From contig JAQPZY010000951.1 of assembly GCA_029931535.1 (NCBI GenBank), positions 372,001-436,000 on the forward strand: DNA of 64,000 bases. The letters run 5' to 3'. Origin of the DNA: Margaritifera margaritifera. Taxonomy: Eukaryota; Mollusca; Bivalvia; Unionida; Margaritiferidae. Below the pieces are notes generated by a model, which was not told the DNA's origin, searched no databases, and worked only from the letters and a program-made list of their open reading frames with translations. The position numbers and the translations under genes are program-made. Position 1 is the stretch's first letter. Every line of letters starts with the position of its first letter. Below are positions 28,501 through 40,580 of this stretch, one piece after another.

Positions 28501-28990
28501 TGATGAAATCACAGTTGAGATAGGCAGGCCACGTCACCAGGATGGCAAAAGAACGACTTCCAAAGAAGTTCTTTTACGTCGAGCTGAAGGAGGGAAAGCG
28601 ATCTCAGGGTGGTTAGAAGAAACGCTTCAAAGATTCCCTCTAGTCAGCCTTAACCCTGAGTCTTGGGAAGATCTCACACAGGACCTGGCGGAGTCTCATC
28701 CATACTGGAATTACATACTTTGAACGGAGGAGAACTGCAGAGGCAGTGCAGAAGCGTCTGCAGCGTAAATCTCAGAACTGCAGCATGTCCTCTATTAATC
28801 AAGCAAACTCAAGCAGCATCTCCTGTCAAGGGTGCCACAGACAGTTCAGAGCACAAATTGTCCTAATCGCCACTCACGCACTCACAGACACCAAACCAGT
28901 TAGTAATGTCATAGTCATCTTCGAACTCGAAAGAAAAACAACTACAAATGGTGAAGTAAACAGGTTGAGATTTCGATGTACGCTATAGCA
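25555..28990 (+). mobile_element. LINE retrotransposon, near full length but broken
   Basis: In order: start of an APE-type endonuclease (ALSETRLAEEG, about 25975), its core (IILGDFNARVG, about 26305; HLIDYVFITS, about 26515; TDHRLIVSKLN, about 26600), a linker, then reverse transcriptase (FIDLTKAFETV, about 27615; NGVKQGCVLAPTLFS, about 27785; catalytic LFADDFS, about 27980). Further on come DKFTFRGSTLS, VLPTRLYALKSWT, and a C-terminal zinc-finger-like CQGCHRQFRAQI near 28830. Stops and frame changes break it into at least eight frames. The order and motifs are those of a widespread animal LINE with a C2H2-like tail; clade (RTE-like or other) not settled. The Phe in FADD is normal for many LINEs. 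Confidence 0.85.
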
Positions 28991-29273
28991 TACAATTCTA
29001 CTTTTACCACTGCTACAACTTGGTCATCCAAATTCAAAATGTTGATAACCATTTATGTTTATGAGCAATAGTCTAGCACTTTATTCAATAAAAATAGGCA
29101 CAAGATCCAGGCAACTTTACGAACGATTTAGTTCACTGAAATGTGACCTGCAAGCAAAGATTAAGCTGAAATAAACACTTTTAATAGTGTCTCTGTAAAT
29201 GAAAAGAAAAAAATGTTTTCTTTCAAAATGACTTCTACGATCATTTTCATGTTTTTGACTGATCAGTGAATCT

Positions 29274-29314
<41 letters not shown>

Positions 29315-29560
29315 ATGTATAATGTTTATATAATATTATAGACATTTTAGAAAATTATAAATGTTTCTTGACTTTAATATTTGCTTAAATCTTAATGTTG
29401 TTTATCAGAAAAAAACATCATTAACTAGTGTCCTTGAATTAGGTTGTTTACTTCCGATTTGAGCTAAAGGGTAGTTTTGATCAACAAAATGTTTACCAAA
29501 TTTGAGGTCAAGGTTGATTTTGTTTGCAGATAAAACTGGAAATGCCTTAGAAGTTACCTG
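28991..29560. other. A+T-rich spacer
   Basis: Holds a short (TA)n run at 29277-29311 and no gene or transposon that I recognise. Confidence 0.4.
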
Positions 29561-30094
29561 TCAATTGTCACGCGTACATTTATTATTCTAGAATATTCTG
29601 TCATGTGACCAATCTTTATATATACCATGTTTAGTGAACAGTTTTTCAGTTTCGACATTACTATCAGTCTTGTAAAGAGCTATTACAGTTGTGGAAAGTA
29701 ATTCAAAATTCTGAGAGAGGAATTATTTTAAATATTCATTGGATTGTAACAGTGCTCATAAACTTTTGGATTTTGGATTTTTAATTGATGATTTTGGAAT
29801 TTATGTGAACTTATTCAGAGATATTTTGGAGTACTTCATTTTGACATCAGCACATTAAAGACTACTAGTACATCAGGACTTTAAAGACCATTGGCATATC
29901 ACAACATTCAAGGATACCCGTGCATTCGGAACGTTCTATATTAGGACTTGTGATTAGAACACTAATTCTTATTGGATTATTTGGATTTCAATACACATTA
30001 CTGTAAGTGTCTTTTTGATTTTTCATTTTAATTATCTAGAAATAAATTGCTTGTTGATTTTTACTTGATTTGTTGGTTTCACTTTCTTTCTGTT
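29561..30094 (+). mobile_element. Possible solo LTR
   Basis: The segment starts TGT and ends ACA. In order it contains CCAAT (about 29609), a TATA box (tttatatata, about 29615), an initiator-like 'tcagttt' about 30 bp further on, and, near the end, AATAAA (about 30042) followed by T/G-rich DNA. This is the layout U3-R-U5. I could not find a convincing 5-bp target duplication or a second copy, and no primer-binding site follows. It could instead be an ordinary promoter with a short transcribed unit. Confidence 0.35.
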
Positions 30095-30119
30095 ACATTT
30101 TTCTAGACCATAGAGTCGT

Positions 30120-30121
<2 letters not shown>

Positions 30122-30188
<67 letters not shown>

Positions 30189-30288
30189 GCAATCACATTG
30201 AGAATAAAAAAATAAAATCCAGTGTATTTCTCTCAACATCAGTTGATTGATTTGAAATTGCTTCAATGCTTCCTAAAATTCATGTATG

Positions 30289-30322
<34 letters not shown>

Positions 30323-30330
30323 TGTATGTT
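30122..30330. repeat. (TA)n and (TATG)n microsatellites
   Basis: A TA run of about 32 units (30122-30185) and a TATG run of about 11 units (30282-30330). Confidence 0.9.
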
Positions 30331-30855
30331 TTGCTATATTTGATGGTAAAAGCTTCCTGATAGTGATTTATGCCTCAAGATACCTTTATATGAATTAGTC
30401 GATTACTTTAAGAAAGGACTCTATCTGCTTTTAATGTAGATACTCATAGTGTAAACGCACGTTTGAAATTCCTCTGAGAAGCCGAAGAAACGTGCAAGAC
30501 TAAACAAATAATCACGAATACTAGTTTATGGCTTCTATTTATTTTTATAATACGCAGTTAACCTAATTATCTAACTATGAAGGAGAGGTCATATGAAAAT
30601 GAGAGTGGTCTCATATTGAATGTCACGGTCTGGTGGCTTGCACAAAAATATATCATAATAATTGATTAAATAATTACAAACTTAATTTGCTTTTTCCACC
30701 TTTGTGTGTGTTCTAGTCTGCGGATGTGGTCTAGTCTGTCTATAACATTTACTTGACGGTCCAAACCTGTATATTTAATTTACATTTGAGATTGAATGGT
30801 ATCATGAACTTATAATCTTCCTCAAATACCAAAATAAAAGGAAGAAAAATAACCG
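30331..30855. other. Spacer, no gene seen
   Basis: No exon, RNA gene or transposon recognised between the microsatellites at 30330 and 30856. Confidence 0.4.
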
Positions 30856-30899
<44 letters not shown>

Positions 30900-30900
30900 C
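30856..30900. repeat. (TTA)n microsatellite
   Basis: About 15 TTA triplets. Confidence 0.9.
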
Positions 30901-31019
30901 ACAAAATTTCCCCACCCCTTCTCGATCTTAAACAAATGTTCATTTTATTGTCATTTTTACTACTCTTACTTCTGATTGCTGGTTGTTTAATTTCGACAAA
31001 ACTGATATTGCTATTACCA

Positions 31020-31875
31020 CTGCCGCTTCTTCTGATGATGAAAGAGACAACTGTAAACGGCAAAAGAGGAATTAGGTTGACCCTCACTTCATCCCTGGAA
31101 GACCTCGACTACGCCGATGACATTGGACTGTTTTAGTCGGCATATAGATATGCAAGAAAAGACAGATAAACTCAGTGGGACAGCCATAAAGATAGGACTG
31201 AAAGTGAACAACAAGAAACCCAAATTAATGAGGAAGAACCATAAAACCAACGATCCTATCACTGTGAATAACGAACCAATAGAAGCGGTAGGGGAATTCA
31301 CGTACCTTGGAAGCGAAGTGTCCACAGGCGGAGTCTCAGAGAGAGAAGCAGCAAAGCAAATCCAACATTCGGTATTCTGAACACATATGGAAGTTCAGAC
31401 AACTCGGACTCAAGACCAAGCTGACGATTTACCGAAGCAATGTAATCGGAGTGCTACTGTACGGCTCTGAATGATGGAAGCTAACATCAAGAATAGCACA
31501 AAAGCTTGAAATCTTCCAAAACAAGTGTCTGAGGAAGAATCTTGGCATCTTCTGGCCAAACGGAAATTAATGAAGACCTTCATCAAAGGACAGAATCAAC
31601 AACTCTTGTCCAGATTGTGAGAAAAAGAAGATGGCGATGGCTGGGGTATGTATGTCGAATGTTACTGGATGCACCACCCCGGACAACCCTCCGCTGGACC
31701 CCGGATGGGAGACGAAAGAGGACATCGGCCCAAATAGACTTGGAGGAGGATTACAGAGAAAAAGATGAAGGAATGCGGCCTGACACGGAACACCATCGCA
31801 TGTAGGGTTGCAGACTGTCAGCAGTGGCGCTCTCTCGTCGAAGCCTTATGTGCCACCTAAGGCACGACGAGGGAT
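31020..31875 (+). mobile_element. 3' end of a LINE, 5'-truncated
   Basis: Starts inside the reverse transcriptase just before its catalytic LDYADDIGL (about 31100). It then shows the usual downstream order: GEFTYLGSEVSTGG (about 31290), a stretch resembling LLYGSE.W (about 31455), RRWRWLGYV (about 31630), LRWTPDGRRKR (about 31690), and a C-terminal stretch resembling QQWRSLVEAL (about 31820). Frame changes occur at several points. It differs from the LINE at 25.5-29 kb, so it is a separate family. 5' truncation is normal for LINE insertions. Confidence 0.8.
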
Positions 31876-31884
31876 TAGTGAGTG

Positions 31885-32579
31885 ATTCTACAATATCATG
31901 CATCTGTTCTGCAGAATATACCATTGGATTCTTGTACATTGTGACACGTTTTCATATTCAAACAAAGTAAACCAGGCAAACTCTACATGCAATATCTCCC
32001 CTAAAAGATTTTATGTAGTAAAATACGGTGTAATGTTCTGTTTTCATGAAATGACTTAAAGTGGTTGAGAAAAAAAGAAAAAAAAATATTTGTTTTGTTT
32101 TGTATTTTTATTTGTTACTTGTTTGTTTTTTGTTTTTGTTTTTTTCGTTTAGCTATACCATTGGATTTTTTTTACTGTGTGGATTTACACAAGAAGCATT
32201 ATACATTTACGACGGACATAATTCATGATACAGTAAAATTATTTCACACCCTGTAGAGCTCTTGCTATGGCGTCCAAGTATCAATGCATCCAAACTACGT
32301 TGGAACGTACATGGCCGATATTGTTTTTTGTTTAAGTTGTCAACATCTGATACAACTTTTTATGTTGTAATTTATCACTCTTTACCAGACATTGAATTTT
32401 GGCAGAAGAGCTTTTGAGCGTTCGTATAACTGTGTTAACTGTCATTTAAACAAGCATGTCCACGGGGGATTTTGATTAAAGGATCTTCTGTAGCTGTGCA
32501 GAAACACTGTATCCTACTTTTTGGCTATAAAAGCTGCGGAAGTGTATTACCCATTACTAATGTAACGCTCACCATCATC
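31885..32579 (+). promoter_or_regulatory. Duplicated 5' flank of the vanin gene
   Basis: Matches 41600-42285 upstream of the working vanin gene, including a TATA box at 32526-32533 (tataaaag) and a well-conserved stretch at about 32435-32500 containing 'ttgattaaaggatcttctg'. The duplication therefore carried the promoter. Transcription of this copy is possible but not shown. Confidence 0.6.
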
Positions 32580-33125
32580 ATGCTGCTAATTATTGCCGTT
32601 TATTCTTTGTTTTGATTCTCTAGTCAGTTGATTCTATTGACCAGAGCAGATAGAGAGACATATAAGGCTGCTGTGTATGAACACGTGATCATCCTACCTC
32701 CACACCCGAATGTAAAAGTCTCGAGGGAAGAGGCTGTACACAATATGATGATCAACCTTAACGTCTATATATATATATATATAGAAGATATATGTGAAGA
32801 TAGTGGAGAAATGTATGCTCTCGGGAGTTTTTAATGGAATACATAAACTTGATGGCCGATATTATTTCCAAGTATGTATGCTACTACAATGTGCTTCATC
32901 TACACGTGAAAGCTGCGGAAGCTTGAACTTTTATGCTAGGACAAGATTAAAAAATTTCAAACTCTATGGCAACTTCTCTACTCCGTATGTAAATCCCCAA
33001 GTTCTACTATCGAACAACGGATCTTTGGAGCTTGCCCAGATTGGTACATGGCAATACGATTCAAACACATTGCAAGAAGTTCAACCGTGTCTCCACTGTT
33101 GTCAACCTTCTGGGACAAATTATTG
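32580..33125 (+). pseudogene. Vanin/biotinidase-like pseudogene
   Basis: A copy of the gene at 42286-46571, clearly over 90 percent identical where present. The first exon opens with ATG at 32580 but has TGA at 32613-32615 where the intact gene has GGA. After the part matching residues of the form YEHVIILPPHP and NMMINLN it runs into a short TA run (32767-32783). It resumes at the C-terminal region (EDSGEMYALG). The intron and the whole catalytic core with Lys and Cys are missing. A 1-bp loss near 33072 shifts the last part out of frame. The joint inside the TA run suggests a deletion between TA-rich sites. It cannot make an active enzyme. Confidence 0.9.
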
Positions 33126-33881
33126 AAGTTCCCAAATGAAATAAAAAGAAAACAAATTAAAGAAGACAATATTCTGCTTTCATTGCCCATCCTCAATCAT
33201 TAGCGTAAAATGCTGCGAGGCTGTCTTAATCATTATAGTCGTAAGATCTCTATTATTCCAATCATGACAGAGGAACGCCGTAAATCGTTGTTGTATGCGC
33301 ATGTCTTCTACAGCCCAAACAGCGTTCTCACATGCTTGCTGTCAATGAATTAATTAGTTCATTTATTTATTTATTTTTAAGATTTGTTATCTCAGATGTC
33401 AAGTTTGAATGTAGACTCATACCTGAAGAGTATTCTGGTCAGATCATTCGTAACCTTCAAACCTAATATTCTTTCCACATGCCTCAACTGTTATTTAACT
33501 TTTCTAAATCTTTTAGACCTCGCATGTTTCTTTCTTCATGCACAATGAGTATGATTGGACGTCCCATTTCATTCTCTAAGCTTCTAACGCCCTGTGTATC
33601 TTGTTTGCATGTCATGAAACGTAAATGAACCAACATTTGAAGTTGTTCGACCTGCATTTTTCTTTTCAAACTCGAGTTTATGGTCTTGGCATTTTTTGTA
33701 ACACCCATGGTAGTTATTCCCTTCAGATTATTCTTTTTTCCATTTTTATAATCTTTTCCCCCTATCTTTTCCCAAATCCTTGTATATACACCGTATAATG
33801 ATGTTCTTATATTTCATCACATTGAAACATTTACAAATACATATTCTTCCTAGGTATAGTTCAAAAATTGTTATTCTACTA

Positions 33882-33883
33882 TG

Positions 33884-33920
<37 letters not shown>
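33882..33920. repeat. (TC)n microsatellite
   Basis: About 18 CT units; block C has a shorter impure run at the same place (52480-52505). Confidence 0.9.
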
Positions 33921-33922
<2 letters not shown>

Positions 33923-34377
33923 GATTACCTTGACATTGACATCAGCACAGTCTTGTACACATCATCAGGCTGATATAATCAGGGCGATATAAATCTAAAA
34001 TATTCCAAATGAAAAATCCACCTCTGCTTTTAGTCAGTATACCAACATTACATCCAATGTGAATTTGAGTACCTATACATTAATCACTTAAGATCATGAT
34101 TGCTAACTTGAGAATCGTTGCAATGTTATTGATTAGAAAAAACCCAACAACAGTAATAATAATAATAATAATAAGTTGTTTTTTTCAAAATGATATTAAT
34201 TGTTGGCAAGACATTACGAAATTGCATAATAATTCATTTTATATTTTACCTTTAACAGTCACAATACAATGTGGCCTTTAACCTGCGCTTTCTCAGAATT
34301 TTGAACATATTTTGAGCATATACTTCTTAACCATTTTCCAATTTCGTTCTCTCTTTATCTATATATGTATTCTTCTA

Positions 34378-34490
<113 letters not shown>

Positions 34491-35899
34491 TGTGTGTGTG
34501 TATTAGTGAGAGAGAGAGAGAGGGGGGAGAGGGGGGCTTAGTATCGAACATATACATGTAAATGCATAGTACAATTAAAATATGTGAATGGGCATAGGCT
34601 GAACAGTTATATTATGCGAAATGCGACCAATTAATATCTAATGTCAGAATACAATACATATCTGATACAGTTTACTTCAGTGCCTTAATTATACGCTGAG
34701 AAGTACTTGTTTATCCTTACTAATAATATATATGTCTAAAGCATATTACGTAAAAAAATAGACGCGTATTGATTAGAGGTGTAACGATTCATCGATACGT
34801 ATCGACATCGAGAAATGTTCTGCAACAATATACTGCATCAGTATCTGTACTACTGATCGGAGATCCGAATACATATTGCACCCGCGAGTGTGACAATACG
34901 TAGTAGCATTTGAAGATGGACCGCGATATACATAAATTAAACTTGAGACAAGAAAGAAAAATGAAGCGCTTCATACGTCTTCAATAAGAGTATTAAAGAT
35001 TTTGTCACTGTTCTTTTGCGTATTATTGTCCATCTGCCATCAGTTTTTATAATGGTTCCCCAACTCAGCAAAATAAATTGCTAGTCTCATAGATGTAACA
35101 TAAAACAGCATTTGAATCGGATATCGTTATGTAAAATGATACCTGAATCATATGTTGACCATTTCTATTTTTTTCTTCTTACAAATTCAGGTATGAAAGA
35201 TAGTTGTACGTTTAATGTTAATATGAAAAACTGCAGATCCCATACTGCTTAGGTAAGACCAAAATGGATGATTTAATCTTGAACGCAAACCCTTTTTTGG
35301 GGGGGTTTCTGGCGTCAATTTTGTGCGACGGTCTTGTACAGTTTATAACAAAACCTTATGTCGCAGTACTGTAATGATACATTCATACAATACTAGTAAG
35401 ATGTCTGCCCGCTTACAATGCCACGCCAACAAAGAGATATACATATTACATGTAAATACAAACGGACAAGGTAGGAGTCCGTATCGTGATACTTATTGTA
35501 TCGTCACTCATGAATCGTAATATGTATTGTATCACCTTTTTAGTATATAATGCATAACATGGTATGTATTTTAGCGCCATCCATGTATCGCACTCTGTAT
35601 TGTTTCACAGCCAAGCAGGCAATACACAGCTGTAGCATTGATCGACAATAATGTCAGAGCAGTAATAAGTACGTATGATGCATTTCAGTTAGAATGTATG
35701 AAAATGAAATGTTCTTGCTTGCAATATTTTGTTTAGATATAGCTATCAAATGATTTGTTGGTATTACAAATGATTGGTAACTGTTTCAATCTCTTTCTTG
35801 GACTGCTTCTAAATAAGCTAGGATTTGAGAAACAGACATATAAATTACCTATAATAGACCGAATGAGAATGCTTTGTCCTCTTTGTATATGTATGGTAG

Positions 35900-36030
35900 T
35901 GATATACCCCACGGTCGTAGGTGGCATCTGTAAACCATCTATCGAATTCAAGAAATTCCGATGGACCAGTAGCCGGTTACGTGTGAATTGTTACAAAACG
36001 AGGTGGTCGGATAAGAGATTGACTAACTGA
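35900..36030 (+). CDS. Candidate small exon, block B copy
   Basis: After a possible acceptor (tatggtag|) the frame reads IYP...GICKPSIEFKKF...SRLRVNCYKTRWSDKRLTN and stops at 36028-36030. Block C has the same 43-codon frame, including the stop, at 54706-54836, after its own tag| acceptor, whereas the DNA just before it is much less similar. The three coding changes seen (T/P, T/I, N/D) are all amino-acid changing, so constraint is not proven. No upstream exon or signal peptide was found. Unrecognised. Confidence 0.3.
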
Positions 36031-36169
36031 GTAGAGACAATATATACTATACAATGTAGCACATGTGTTATATATGTCTCTGATATTATGTGCAAATTTA
36101 GCTCTTTGTAATAATTAATCATTGTTATTTTTTAAAACCAGTTGTCATGCAATTTTCTCAACATATTTA

Positions 36170-36395
36170 GGAGTCTTATTTCTATCACAATATTTCTGAG
36201 TGTTGTTGCTATCATTGCGAATCTTTTCATAGCGGAAAACTCAGGTTTGTAAGAAATATATTTGTACATGAGTAGCCTGAGCATCCTCCATTTTGCCGAT
36301 GCGTCATATTTAGGAATAATTAAGCAGTTAATTGGCAATGTACATGATATTATTGTTGATGTAGAAGATAAATGTATTACTTATGTATAGTTTCA
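36170..36395 (+). pseudogene. Block B copy of a 64-residue frame
   Basis: Matches the intact frame at 54937-55131 in block C with roughly ten base differences, but TAC is TAA here (near 36253), a premature stop, and the first codon is CTG rather than ATG. After the stop the frame stays open to the same end (DVEDKCITYV). Block A has a further decayed copy near 9920-10075. Confidence 0.45.
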
Positions 36396-37279
36396 TTTTT
36401 AATATGTGATGAGAAACTTTGATTAGGAGATGATTCCTATTTGGATAAAAATATTTTTACGAATGCTCTGAGGTCAGATTCAGCATGGTTAATTAATGAT
36501 CCATATTTCCAGGCTGAATAATTTTAAATATGTCTGCACGTTATAAATGTTCTTCTGACTCCTTATTTTGTTTTTAATTGTATTTAGCCTTGTGCTGTAG
36601 ATGTACGAGTTTAAATTGTGTATTTGTGAATCTTTTGTTTTGTTATGGATTATGTTCGATACTCGTGACATATTACGAATTGAATTGATTTAAACACGTT
36701 AGTATGGTTGGCTTGAAATCACGCATTATAAATCCAGTACTAAATTTATGAACAGAGCTACGCAATTCTTGTTTTTGTAAGATTTTGGTAAAGCTCTAAC
36801 CTTAATCTGCTTTTGACTTTTAAATGATATACCTATCTGTCAATGCCGACACTGAGGGTTAGATTCATTCTGATGAGCACAGTTTTCGAAAACCTACAAA
36901 TCTAAGCCAAAAAAGATTTGAACAGAACATTACCAAATGATACTCCTAAGCATTCTCAAGCGTTGCCGTAGAGGTCATATGAATTGATGGAAGACCTGTA
37001 TGATGCTGATTAATTGCAAAGACATATTATAGGAATTTATATTACTGTACACGTTATTAATCATCTGCATTGAACAATGAGGAAAACATTATTTCATTGC
37101 GACACTCTGCAATATAACTTTATTTATATTAATCAGTTATTTTTAGCTAATCATATATATGAATATATTTATTAGCATTAGTAACGGCTGTTTGCAAGGA
37201 AGTATTAAAAAGAGAGGAAACACACAAAGAATGAATTATTTAAATTCAAGGTCCCTTTTAAAACGTGAATTGTATCACT

Positions 37280-37939
<660 letters not shown>

Positions 37940-37996
37940 TGTATATGCAGATCCCCTGTGTAAGAGGATACACTCACGCAGCTTCAATCTGTGAAG

Positions 37997-38713
37997 ATGG
38001 AAGAGCTACAAAAGATGACACTTCTGGTCCGAGATTTACCGAAAGTCATTCATAAATACACTTTCAACATCAAGCCTTCTGGAGAAACTCTAGCATACAC
38101 CTCTCTAGATAAAAGTCACAATACTTGCCATGTATGTCAAGACAATGGACATTGTGTTCCAGAATGTCACAATACTTGCCATGTATGTCAAGACAATGGA
38201 CATTGTGTTCCAGAATGTCACAATACTTGCCATGTATGTCAAGACAATGGACATTGTGTTCCAGAATGTCACAATACTTGCCATGTATGTCAAGACAATG
38301 GAGATTGTGTTCCAGAATGTCACAATACTTGCCATGTATGTCAAGAGAATGGACATTGTGTTCCTGAATGTCACAATACTTGCCATGTATGTCAAGACAA
38401 TGGACATTGTGTTCCAGAATGTCACAACGTCAAAGAAAAGGAACCTCTAATACAAGAGAAAGGAGAGATAAACATAAGGATACATGATTATCATTGTCAA
38501 GAAAAAGGGCTTTGGTCTACAGTGTGTTCCAAGAAAGTAAAAACAGAGAAAAAGGATGACATTTCAGGAGAAGAAGAAGAAGAAGAAGAAGAAGAAGAAA
38601 CGTTCGAACCCATACCTGCAAAGAATTTTAAAGCAAAACAAGCAGAAGACACAGTCGAAGATCTCATTCCGGTGTTCTGTTTACATAGGATTCCCCTTTG
38701 TACTTTTATGTAA
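37997..38713 (+). CDS. CCHC zinc-knuckle repeat protein
   Basis: The frame from ATG 37997 encodes 238 residues. It has a short N-terminal part (LLVRDLPKVIHKYTF), then six tandem copies of a 17-residue unit, HNTCHVCQDNGHCVPEC. Each unit contains a perfect C-x2-C-x4-H-x4-C zinc knuckle, the single-stranded nucleic acid binding fold of retroviral Gag and CNBP proteins. A seventh, damaged knuckle (YHCQEKGLWSTVC) follows, then lysine-rich and poly-Glu stretches (GAA repeat) and a short tail. The units differ by only a few bases, so the array is recent. The start lies just after a microsatellite; 'cacgcag|' upstream could be an acceptor, making this a terminal exon. It could be a Gag-like remnant of a transposon or a host gene; the context of polymerase relics favours a mobile origin, but no partner genes are visible. 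Confidence 0.5.
   Translation: MEELQKMTLLVRDLPKVIHKYTFNIKPSGETLAYTSLDKSHNTCHVCQDNGHCVPECHNTCHVCQDNGHCVPECHNTCHVCQDNGHCVPECHNTCHVCQDNGDCVPECHNTCHVCQENGHCVPECHNTCHVCQDNGHCVPECHNVKEKEPLIQEKGEINIRIHDYHCQEKGLWSTVCSKKVKTEKKDDISGEEEEEEEEEETFEPIPAKNFKAKQAEDTVEDLIPVFCLHRIPLCTFM
38118..38423 (+). repeat. 51-bp tandem repeat, six copies
   Basis: Head-to-tail units of 51 bp beginning 'cacaatacttgccatgtatg', differing at a handful of positions (for example gac/gag and cca/cct). They encode the zinc knuckles of the frame above; the opposite strand and other frames are open only because 51 is divisible by 3. Confidence 0.95.
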
Positions 38714-38987
38714 ACGATAATATATCCGTCCTTCTTTCTTTCCATGAATAGGTTTCTAAATATAAAGAAATAGTTCTGTTTGTAACAAAAGACTGAAGAA
38801 ATCGGCCTGACTTAAAACTGACTATTTTGCACAATACTCGCTGACAGTGGCAACTATTTTGAGCTTCGCCAGTAGTGGACCTAAAAATGACGGCTACTCG
38901 TACCGAGACAAGCAAGAAACCTTACGCCGATCTTGTTTGTTTTTGATACAGATTAATCAGCGCGTTCTTTGAAATGGGTGCTGCAAA

Positions 38988-39293
38988 ATGTTCATGGGTT
39001 ATCAAATACAAAATGTGTATTTAAAGTCTGATCAAGTTCAGGATTTTTGTGTCAAAACTCTTGATTTTTACAACATTGTGCGTTTGACAGATCATCAAAT
39101 CGTTATTCAACCCATGGAAAAAGTGTACCAGATAATCCTGATAAAACACAATAACTTGGGTATCGGCAGTAGTATTTCGTACTGCGTTGTCTTTAACGTA
39201 GAGCAAAACAAGATTTTAGGACAAAAGTCGGTCAGAATATGCGACCCGATTGATTCGAAAATTGCGTTAACAGCTTATGACCTGAATCTATCG

Positions 39294-39334
<41 letters not shown>

Positions 39335-39386
39335 TGAGATAAATGTTCACTCCACACCTTACGAAAGCTGCAAAATTAGCTACTGA
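38988..39386 (+). CDS. Unrecognised open frame, C-terminus replaced by a microsatellite
   Basis: ATG 38988 opens about 104 residues of varied composition (for example FCVKTLDFYNIV, SYCVVFNVEQNKILG, VRICDPIDSK) before running into a (GA)n run at 39296-39331 that adds Arg-Glu repeats. The end (ALTAYDL) recurs 1.5 kb on (about 40828-40940) without the microsatellite, as an open stretch reading YDLNMAPLLFDHRETEKWS, and again, decayed and inverted, near 61190-61040. It may be a remnant of an element that includes the neighbouring satellite. Family unknown. Confidence 0.3.
39296..39331. repeat. (GA)n microsatellite
   Basis: About 17 GA units; absent from the related sequence near 40870, so it arose in this copy. 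Confidence 0.9.
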
Positions 39387-39599
39387 CATATCTTTGATTT
39401 GTGATAAATGGATGAATGAAAAACATTCCAGCCTTATGCTACAACACAGCGGAGTTGACATCTACGCTTTGAAAATAAATATGACAGTGTTGATGCAATT
39501 CTAACCTGTGAAATTTTACAAAAGTGTAACCTAATGTTAATTTCTCCTTGTCATATAATGTCCCAGAACATTTTAAAAAAATGGCAGCCTACTTTTATT

Positions 39600-40580
39600 T
39601 ATTCTTTTACTCCACTGTTAAAATTATAGGGATTATGAGAATAGTAATGGGAATGGTAGTTTTGTTTGAAAAAGGAGAGTAGTGGAAGTTATAGACATTA
39701 TAGAAGGCTAGATATTTTACTTTATTTATAATGGGAGTCATATGCTAGAGAAGGAATTTTTATTTATAAGGGATTTAAAATCTATTTTTTATACCCCTTA
39801 TTTATATCCTACCCTGTGTGTATGGGGTGGTAGTTTTGTTTGAAAAGATGATGTACGGGGAGGGTAGGGACATTATAGAGGGGGTAGAGTTTTTACTTTA
39901 TTTATAATGGGGTTCATATGGTGGTAGGGGGATAGGGAAGGTATTCTTATTTATAAGAGATTTAAATTCTGTTTTTCTATCTCTTCTTTTACACCCTACC
40001 CTCTGTGTATGGGATGGCAGTTTTGTTTAAAAAAGGAGGGTAGAGAAGGATTAGGGCATTAATTAGGGCGTATGCGGTTCTGCTTTATTTATAATGCGGT
40101 TCATATAGTAGTAACGGACTAGAGAAGGTATTTTTTTTATTTATAATAGATTTAAATTCTGTTTTATACCCTTCTTTTACATCCTGCACAGTATGTATGG
40201 GATTGTTGTTTTGTTTGAAAAAAGGATGGAGAGGAGGGTAGGGACATTATAGAGGCTGTAGAGGTTTTACTTTATTTATAATGGGGTTCATAAAGCGGTA
40301 AGGAGCTTGGGAAGGTATTTTTATTTATAATGGATTTAAATTATATTGTTATACCCCTTGTTTTACATCCTACCCTGTACGTATGGGATGATATTTGTGT
40401 TTAGAAAAGATGGGATGGGAGGGTAGGGACATTATAGAGGCGGTAGTAGGTTTGCTTTATTTATAATGGGGTTCATATTGTGGTAAGGGGCTAGGGAATG
40501 TATTTTTTATTTATAAGGCATTTAAATTCTATTTGTTATACCCCGTTGTTTACATCCTATCGTGTGTGGTCAGTAAATGA
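39600..40580 (+). repeat. Satellite of about 185-bp units, left array
   Basis: Five units, recognised by 'agttttgtttgaaaa' (39659, 39834, 40019, 40206, 40390), 'gggacattatagagg', 'tttactttatttataatgg' and a closing 'tttaaattctgttt'. No gene lies in it. The same satellite occurs in reverse orientation at 60200-60830, where three units remain. The flanks on both sides (about 39530 and 40640-40790) are also shared with the right copy. Confidence 0.85.

Noticed and set aside
35755..36030. A single 91-residue protein in block B
   Set aside because: Only the last 43 codons are shared with block C; the first half has stops in A and C, so it is probably chance read-through upstream of the candidate exon.
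38118..38423. CRISPR array
   Set aside because: The units abut without spacers and encode a protein repeat; the genome is eukaryotic. The same holds for 6154-6479 and 15821-15908.
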